Below, piece after piece: positions 15,235-19,803 of a stretch of 19,803 bases of DNA. Below the pieces are notes generated by a model. It was not told the origin of the DNA. It saw only the letters and a program-made list of their open reading frames with translations, and searched no databases. The stretch is from Euryarchaeota archaeon UBA486 (lineage in GTDB: Archaea > Thermoplasmatota > Poseidoniia > Poseidoniales > Poseidoniaceae), in contig DAET01000046.1 in assembly GCA_002497765.1 (NCBI GenBank), positions 24,473 through 44,275 on the forward strand, written 5' to 3'. The position numbers were made by a program, and so were the translations under genes. Positions within the stretch are counted from its first letter, which is position 1; every line of letters begins with the position of its first letter.

Positions 15235-16065
15235 TCAAGGAACAAGTCGTTCCATGCGCCGGTGGAGGGCCCACCAAGGCACGATTGTCCACAGCAGGGC
15301 AGCCAGCCACGACTGCCATGCAGCGACGCCACGGTCAACCGTTGGTAGTTGGGTTTCCAACAGATGGTGGTAGACGCCGTTGGGGGAGAGCAAATCCAAC
15401 AGGCCCTCGAGCGCAACCCATGCCGGGTCGTTGGCTTCCCCCACCGCCACACCGGACGCGTAGGCCACCATGGTGGTCACCAGGGCCCAAAGGAAGGTGA
15501 AAAAGAACCACACGCCGATACCGAACGCAATGGCGGTCCCTTGTTCCCTTGCGGAGGTTGAAGCCAGCAAGGCAAACAGCGTGTACCAGAGCACGATGAG
15601 ACCGGTTGAAGCGCTGTAGACCAGCAGTTCACCCGCCGTTGGCCATTCGCCCATCCGGAGGCGAACCAGCACCACTGCGACTGCCAGCAAGGCGTAGACA
15701 GGGAGAAGGATGCTCTGTGCGTGGCCGAGGATGAGGGCCGTGGCTTGGTGGCGTCGTGGCATGGGTTGAGCCAAACGCACCTCGAGCATGCCGCTGGCTC
15801 GGTCCTTGCTCACCCCGTCAAAGGCCATCAGAACGGCGCACATGGTGGCGCCGAAGACCACGCCGAGTGAAGCATAGAAGAGCACCTCCATGGCGGTGTC
15901 GGGGCGATGACCGCCAGGCAGGACGATGTTGGGGTCGGAAAAGCCCCACGCCATGCCCGGAAGGAACAGCAAAAGGATGGGCATCATGATCTTGAGGCGA
16001 ATGCCGGCCAACCGCTCTCTTCGAATTCGCGAGGCGACGTTGAGGATTCGCTGGAGGTCACTCAT
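15235..16065 (-). CDS. ABC-2 type transporter permease, NosY-like
   Basis: This 276-residue membrane protein has six predicted helices at about residues 25-42, 60-81, 110-134, 148-170, 178-201 and 249-266. The loop after helix 2 reads AFDGVSKDRASGMLEVRLAQ PMPR, the conserved cytoplasmic segment of ABC-2 permeases such as NosY (E/D-R-x-x-G-x-L...P-x-x-R). LLDLLSPNGVYHHLL before the last helix also fits this family. It is the membrane half of an ABC exporter with the ATPase encoded just upstream. The start overlaps the ATPase stop by eight bases and has a perfect GGAGGTGA ribosome binding site inside the ATPase gene, so translation is probably coupled. The substrate is unknown. NosY-type permeases serve nitrous oxide reductase maturation, but no nos genes are seen here, so the resemblance is to the family only. 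Confidence 0.9.
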   Translation of the reverse strand: MSDLQRILNVASRIRRERLAGIRLKIMMPILLLFLPGMAWGFSDPNIVLPGGHRPDTAMEVLFYASLGVVFGATMCAVLMAFDGVSKDRASGMLEVRLAQPMPRRHQATALILGHAQSILLPVYALLAVAVVLVRLRMGEWPTAGELLVYSASTGLIVLWYTLFALLASTSAREQGTAIAFGIGVWFFFTFLWALVTTMVAYASGVAVGEANDPAWVALEGLLDLLSPNGVYHHLLETQLPTVDRGVAAWQSWLAALLWTIVPWWALHRRMERLVP

Positions 16066-17107
16066 CTCCTCTCACCTCCATCGACTGCATCGGCAACAGC
16101 GCTGAGGATGCGACCTCCAAGGAGATGTCATCCACGCTCATGCCGGTGGCCGCACACAACCATTCGACCAAATTCGGGCGAACAGGGGCCCAAGACGTGA
16201 GCGCAACGCCGCTGTCATCGGCTGCTTTCAACACTTCAGCCGAAGGGCCGTCCACGGTCAGAATCCAATCGTGTTCACGCTGCTCAAACGCCAGGATGGA
16301 CTTCTCGTCCACCAGGGTCTTGGGGTCCACTTCACCGCTCCCCGTGATGGCGTACCTGCCACTCAATCCCAGCCTTTGCTCGACCTCACCAAGGGGTCCT
16401 TCGTCGAGCAGCTGCCCTCGGTGGAGCAACGCAATTCGGTCGATCAATCCTTCAAGTTGCGCCACCATGTGCGAGGAGATGACAACGCTCACCCCTTTCG
16501 ATGCCAACGTTCGCACCAGCGCCGCAAAGGCTTGCGCAGCGACCGGGTCAAGGCCGTTGAACGGTTCATCGAGGAGCAACACCTTGGGCGAACCCAAGAG
16601 GGCAGCCGCGATGGACAGGCGCTGGCGCATGCCCTGGCTCAGGTTGTCAAGCGGTTCGTCGCGTCGGCTGCGCAATCCCACCAGGGCGAGCAAGCGTTCG
16701 ATGGTCTTCGTCGACGTACCGCGCATGTCGCCGAGTTGTGTCAGGGCGTCAACGACCGTGGAACGCCCCTGCCAGCGAACTTGTTCCGGCATGTGGCCCA
16801 CAAAGGTTCGCAAGTCCCCTGCATCGGTCCACGTTTCACCGTCAAATCTGCTCTTGATCTCACCCGATTGAACCGGCAGAATACCCGCCATCAATCGCAG
16901 CAGCGTCGTTTTCCCCGCACCGTTGGGTCCAATGAGGCCGAGCACGGCGCCTTCGTGAAGGTCGAGCGAAACCCCCACCACACCGGGCCCCTCCCGTTTG
17001 GCCCACGGCTTGGTCAGCCTTGGAGCGGGTACGGCATGGCGGTGTTGGACCGACCGGAAGGAAAGCACCGCCTCCGCCATGGCCAAACCCACGGGAAACC
17101 CTTGCAT
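16058..17107 (-). CDS. ABC transporter ATP-binding protein (ABC-2 exporter type)
   Basis: This 349-residue ATPase powers the permease encoded next to it. Numbered from ATG 17107, the motifs are all present: Walker A GPNGAGKTT (60-68), a GHMPEQ Q-loop region (~104-109), signature LSQGM (156-160), Walker B VLLLDEP (176-182) with the D-loop GLDP, and the switch histidine in SSH (His213). Residues after ~225 form the C-terminal extension common in NosF/CcmA-like exporter ATPases and include LLHRGQLLDEGPLGEVEQRL. A TTG at 17110 or an ATG at 17080 are alternative starts; neither has a convincing Shine-Dalgarno, and the core fold begins after ~residue 14. It is the first gene of a - strand unit running ATPase, permease, surface protein. 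It diverges from the membrane protein gene starting at 17170, with 62 bases between the starts. Confidence 0.93.
   Translation of the reverse strand: MQGFPVGLAMAEAVLSFRSVQHRHAVPAPRLTKPWAKREGPGVVGVSLDLHEGAVLGLIGPNGAGKTTLLRLMAGILPVQSGEIKSRFDGETWTDAGDLRTFVGHMPEQVRWQGRSTVVDALTQLGDMRGTSTKTIERLLALVGLRSRRDEPLDNLSQGMRQRLSIAAALLGSPKVLLLDEPFNGLDPVAAQAFAALVRTLASKGVSVVISSHMVAQLEGLIDRIALLHRGQLLDEGPLGEVEQRLGLSGRYAITGSGEVDPKTLVDEKSILAFEQREHDWILTVDGPSAEVLKAADDSGVALTSWAPVRPNLVEWLCAATGMSVDDISLEVASSALLPMQSMEVRGDE
16072..16079 (-). promoter_or_regulatory. Strong Shine-Dalgarno site for the ABC permease
   Basis: Read on the - strand this is GGAGGTGA, an eight-base match to the complement of the 16S rRNA 3' end, six bases before the permease ATG. 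It lies inside the ATPase coding sequence, so the permease is translated by internal initiation from the same mRNA. It also fixes the permease start at 16065. Confidence 0.85.
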
Positions 17108-17169
17108 CAACCTTGGCGAGAGGCGAACCTCTATGGCGGGCTTGTGAAGACCTCAGCGCGGTATTGACA

Positions 17170-18057
17170 ATGTGGCAAGGTGTCCTCCAGTCCTTGGCTC
17201 CGCTGGTCGGAGGTGGGCTTGCGCTGTACCTCCATCACCGGCGAATCAACAGCGACGAAGAGGGACACTGGACCGATGCCATCGGCGTGGGTGGTGTTCG
17301 CATGGCACTGTCGTTTGCTGTCCTCATCTGGCTTGTTCCAGCAGGTGCACTGTTGGCGGTCCCGTTGTTGTTGATGCTGTCTCTCCTCAGTCCGGCCGGT
17401 CGTCAGGAATGGTCGGTCCAGCGAACGCCTCGATTGTTGGCCCTCTGTGTGGCACTCCTTTGCCTGGGAGCCACCGGGTTTCTTCCTGTTTCCCAGCCCG
17501 TCTCCCCGGATGATTGGGGCCAACCACTGTTCACCGAAAACCCGCATGCGCCGGTCTATCCTGCCGGCCAGCAATACACATGGGTTACCTCGGATGTTGT
17601 GGTGCTGCAGTCCCTGAGCATGCGCCTTCCGCATCAACCGGGGGTGATGGGTGCAGAAACGGTGGCACTCACCTTGGCTTCGCTGATGAACATGGAAACC
17701 GGTCGACTGCATCAGGCGATTGAGTTGATCGACGAGGAGGTGCCTTTCGTTCGTCTCAACCCCGAGGAGATCACCCTCCAACCCGTTCTTGCACCGTCCA
17801 CCCTGGACATCATCATCGGCAGTTGGGACTCCGGCGATGTTGAGACCGTGGTGCACAGAGCCTACGACATCAACACCACGGCGTTTGGCTCCGACCCACA
17901 AGGGACGAAGGTCGGTGAGGTCTCGATGGTGGCCAAAGCCTCGTGGGGTGGCCAGTTGGACATCCTGGTCATCGTGCGACCCCTTCAACCGCCCAACGTG
18001 GACTACGACGGCCTCGGTGAATCGTGGATTCGAGACTGGCTCATCGCTCGTGGATGA
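17170..18057 (+). CDS. Hypothetical membrane protein with a large outer domain
   Basis: This protein has 295 residues from ATG 17170. The frame stays open upstream to 17020, but that would run through the opposite-strand ATPase gene with an unlikely Pro/Arg-rich sequence, so the downstream ATG is preferred. Hydrophobic segments lie at about residues 5-22, 42-73 (long enough for one long or two short helices: MALSFAVLIWLVPAGALLAV, then PLLLMLSLLSP) and 86-104 (LLALCVALLCLGATGFLPV). The remaining ~190 residues are soluble and probably extracytoplasmic. They include QQYTWVTSDVVVLQSLSMRL, a helical ETVALTLASLMNMETGRLHQ stretch, and a strand-rich end with LDIIIGSWDSG and LDILVIVRPL. I do not recognise the family. 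It is transcribed divergently from the ABC operon, so a shared promoter region is possible. It converges on sdhB with a 31-base gap. Confidence 0.78.
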   Translation: MWQGVLQSLAPLVGGGLALYLHHRRINSDEEGHWTDAIGVGGVRMALSFAVLIWLVPAGALLAVPLLLMLSLLSPAGRQEWSVQRTPRLLALCVALLCLGATGFLPVSQPVSPDDWGQPLFTENPHAPVYPAGQQYTWVTSDVVVLQSLSMRLPHQPGVMGAETVALTLASLMNMETGRLHQAIELIDEEVPFVRLNPEEITLQPVLAPSTLDIIIGSWDSGDVETVVHRAYDINTTAFGSDPQGTKVGEVSMVAKASWGGQLDILVIVRPLQPPNVDYDGLGESWIRDWLIARG

Positions 18058-18088
18058 ACCAACGACCAACGTAGTGCTTTTTGGAAGG

Positions 18089-18856
18089 TCAATAGCGGAC
18101 CTTTTGGCGTGTCAACGTACGCCAAATGCGCTGCAGCGGGTCGTAGTAGCGGTCCACCACGCGCTCTTTGAGCTGAATGATGGCGTCGTCGGTGATCTGA
18201 ATACCGGCAGGACAAACTTCGGTACAACATCGGGTGATGTTGCAGTATTCGACGCCGAATTCCTTCTTGATTTCAGGCACGCGGTCTTCGGTGTCAAGCG
18301 GGTGCATTTCGTACTGCGCCAAGCGAACGAGGTTGCGGGGGCCTGCGAAATCATCGAACAATTCGTGGTCTCGCAGTACGTGGCAGGTGTTCACGCAGAG
18401 GAAACACTCGATGCATTCACGGAAATGCTGGACACGGTCGGCTTCCATCTGGTTGAACTCCCAATCCATGGATTCGGGGCCGTTGATGGGCGCGATGCGC
18501 TGAGCAACTTCGTAGTTCCAACTCACGTCGGTCACCAGGTCCTTGACGTGCGGGAACGTCTTCATCGGTCGAATTTCAATGGGCTGACCAGCAGGGGTTT
18601 CGGCGACCACGTCACTCATGCGCGTCATGCACATCAAACGAGGGCGTCCGTTGATCTCGGCCGAACATGAGCCGCACTTCCCGGCTTTGCAGTTCCATCG
18701 AACCGCCATGTCGGGCTCCTGGTCGTGCTGGATGCGGTGCAGGCAGTCGAGCACGACCATGCCCTCGTCAAGTTCCAGTTCGTAGGCCTGAAGTTTGGCG
18801 TCGTCGCCTTCGCCTCGTAGAATGTTGAACGATTGTTTGGTGCCTTTGAGGGACAT
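18089..18856 (-). CDS. sdhB: Succinate dehydrogenase iron-sulfur subunit
   Basis: This 255-residue subunit passes electrons from the FAD of SdhA to the membrane quinone site. The N-terminal [2Fe-2S] ferredoxin domain has Cys56, 61, 64 and 76 (WNCKAGKCGSCSAEINGRPR, then LMC). The C-terminal domain has Cys148, 151, 154 and 158 (CIECFLCVNTCH) and Cys205, 211 and 215 (CNITRCCTEVCPAG). By comparison with E. coli SdhB, 148/151/154/215 hold the [4Fe-4S] cluster and 158/205/211 the [3Fe-4S] cluster. Cys210 is an extra cysteine beside the ligand, and His follows Cys158 where Pro is common. The ATG shares one base with the sdhA stop (TGATG) and has an AGGAGGTG ribosome binding site (18864-18871), so the two are coupled. 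No membrane anchor gene follows; sdhC/sdhD are probably upstream of sdhA, outside the window. Confidence 0.96.
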   Translation of the reverse strand: MSLKGTKQSFNILRGEGDDAKLQAYELELDEGMVVLDCLHRIQHDQEPDMAVRWNCKAGKCGSCSAEINGRPRLMCMTRMSDVVAETPAGQPIEIRPMKTFPHVKDLVTDVSWNYEVAQRIAPINGPESMDWEFNQMEADRVQHFRECIECFLCVNTCHVLRDHELFDDFAGPRNLVRLAQYEMHPLDTEDRVPEIKKEFGVEYCNITRCCTEVCPAGIQITDDAIIQLKERVVDRYYDPLQRIWRTLTRQKVRY

Positions 18857-19803
18857 CAGTTTCCACCTCCTGCTTCTGCTGCGCGCTCAGCGATCATCGC
18901 CTTCACCTCGGTGAGGGCGTCCTTGAGGTCGTCGCGAATCTCCTCAACGGGCTCCTGTCGAATCTTCATCTCGCCGTCTTCCATCCAGATGATGTTCAGG
19001 GTCTTACCCCAGTAGTCGTCTTCTGGCGTCGGGAAGTCGTCCCGTGTGTGGCCGCCTCGGCTTTCTTCACGGGTGATGGCAGCGAGCGTAGCGGCGTGGG
19101 ACACGTCGGCCATGTTGATGAGGTCAAGGGCTTGGTGCCATCCGGAGTTGTACTTTCGCGAGGCGCCTGAAGAACACGCCAAGGCGCGGGCCTTGAACGC
19201 CTTGATGTCCTCGAGGGCTTCCTCGAGTTCGCTCTTTGTTCGGATGATGCCGACCTTGGCCTGCATCATGTCGCGCATCTCGTCGTAGATGGCACCGGGG
19301 TTTTCCCCGCCGTCCCGCTGGAGCGGCGCTAACATGTCGTCGATGGCTTGGCCGACTTGGGCCTCATCGATGGAAGGCTGTGCCAAGTCCTTGGCCCGCT
19401 TGGCTGCGAACTCACCTGCTCGCTTGCCGAACACGATGAGGTCGGAGAGCGAGTTGCCTCCGAGGCGGTTGGCGCCGTGGAGGCCCGAGGCCACCTCGCC
19501 GCAAGCGAAGAGGCCGGGGACGGTCGTTTCCTGTGATTCTGCATCGACGATGACGCCACCCATCACGTAGTGAGCGGTTGGACCCACTTCCATGGGCTCC
19601 TTGCTGATGTCGACGCCAGCGAGTTCCTTGAACTGATGGTGCATCGAGGGGAGCTTCTTCATGATGGCTTCCTCACCGCGGTGAGAAATATCGAGGAACG
19701 CACCGCCGTGAGGGGAACCTCGGCCAGCTTTGACCTCCTCGTTGATGGCCTTGGCCACGACGTCTCGGGTCAGCAGTTCAGGTGGTCGGCGAACCGTCGC
19801 CAG
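18856..19803 (-). CDS. sdhA: Succinate dehydrogenase flavoprotein subunit (C-terminal part)
   Basis: This is the last 315 residues of SdhA; the frame runs off the right edge, so the 5' part with the main FAD-binding region is missing. SdhA oxidises succinate to fumarate with covalently bound FAD. Seen here are TRDVVAKAINEEVKAGRG, the active-site region PMEVGPTAHYVMGGV, the FAD-contacting GEVASGLHGANRLGGNSLSD, and the late ESRGGHTRDDFP...DDYWGK segment with its substrate-binding arginine. The C-terminal domain is helical, as expected, and ends in an Ala/Glu-rich helix and GGGN. A GTG at 19758 would be an internal codon rather than a start, because the conserved frame continues upstream. The stop overlaps the sdhB start by one base. 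Confidence 0.95.
   Translation of the reverse strand: MATVRRPPELLTRDVVAKAINEEVKAGRGSPHGGAFLDISHRGEEAIMKKLPSMHHQFKELAGVDISKEPMEVGPTAHYVMGGVIVDAESQETTVPGLFACGEVASGLHGANRLGGNSLSDLIVFGKRAGEFAAKRAKDLAQPSIDEAQVGQAIDDMLAPLQRDGGENPGAIYDEMRDMMQAKVGIIRTKSELEEALEDIKAFKARALACSSGASRKYNSGWHQALDLINMADVSHAATLAAITREESRGGHTRDDFPTPEDDYWGKTLNIIWMEDGEMKIRQEPVEEIRDDLKDALTEVKAMIAERAAEAGGGN
18864..18871 (-). promoter_or_regulatory. Shine-Dalgarno site for sdhB
   Basis: Read on the - strand this is AGGAGGTG, seven bases before the sdhB ATG and inside the last codons of sdhA. It supports the chosen sdhB start and coupled translation of the two subunits. Confidence 0.85.

Noticed and set aside
16271..17167. A 298-residue + strand frame across the ABC ATPase
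   Set aside because: The - strand contains all ABC motifs; the + strand product is Gln/His/Arg-rich with no motifs.
17020..17169. N-terminal extension of the 295-residue membrane protein
   Set aside because: It overlaps the start of the opposite-strand ABC ATPase and is Pro/Arg-rich; the ATG at 17170 leads directly into the first hydrophobic segment.
18058..18088. Short T-run (CTTTTTGG) between the membrane protein gene and sdhB
   Set aside because: It is only five T bases with no stem; it may help end transcription but is too weak to annotate.

Overview
The window most likely comes from a planktonic archaeon of the Poseidoniia (Marine Group II) type, or a close Thermoplasmatota relative. 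This is an inference from gene content. A Gar1-type RNA-binding domain is limited to archaea and eukaryotes. A TATA-like box precedes one of the large genes, and some starts have ribosome binding sites complementary to the ...ATCACCTCC 3' end of 16S rRNA while others have none. There are very large acidic secreted surface proteins, a cyclophilin and a complete aerobic-type TCA gene set. The sequence is moderately GC-rich throughout and gene-dense. I see no tRNA, rRNA, CRISPR array, transposase or phage gene.

Layout. Positions 1-10902 are read on the + strand: the 3' end of a cyclophilin-type peptidyl-prolyl isomerase, an AcnA-type aconitase, a 225-residue unknown protein, a giant 2225-residue membrane-anchored surface protein, and a tiny membrane-protein ORF that appears broken by a one-base frameshift. 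Positions 10975-17107 are read on the - strand. In transcription order they hold an ABC transporter ATPase, its overlapping ABC-2 permease, a 650-residue secreted surface protein, a Gar1-domain protein, and a TPR protein with two membrane segments. A lone membrane protein (17170-18057, +) diverges from the ABC operon and converges on sdhB. The end of the window is the succinate dehydrogenase pair sdhA (5' end outside the window) and sdhB, on the - strand.

How the genes work together. Aconitase and succinate dehydrogenase serve the TCA cycle and respiration. The ABC ATPase, permease and anchored surface protein look like one export or envelope unit, with NosF/NosY-like components. The giant protein has a signal peptide, an FG-GAP propeller, beta-sandwich and MAM-like domains, a GATase-like fold and one C-terminal membrane helix. 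It is probably a major cell-surface or adhesion protein with a short cytoplasmic tail.

The strongest candidate for something new is the protein at 12030-13187. It joins a Gar1 domain to long RGG/RDNRG repeats and two perfect RanBP2-type zinc fingers. That combination resembles eukaryotic Gar1 (RGG tails) and the FUS/TAF15/ZRANB2 RNA-binding proteins, but here it sits in one archaeal polypeptide. Other points worth checking are the duplicated 25-residue motif in the giant protein's cytoplasmic tail, the frameshifted small membrane ORF directly behind it, and the sorting-signal-like C terminus of the 650-residue surface protein.
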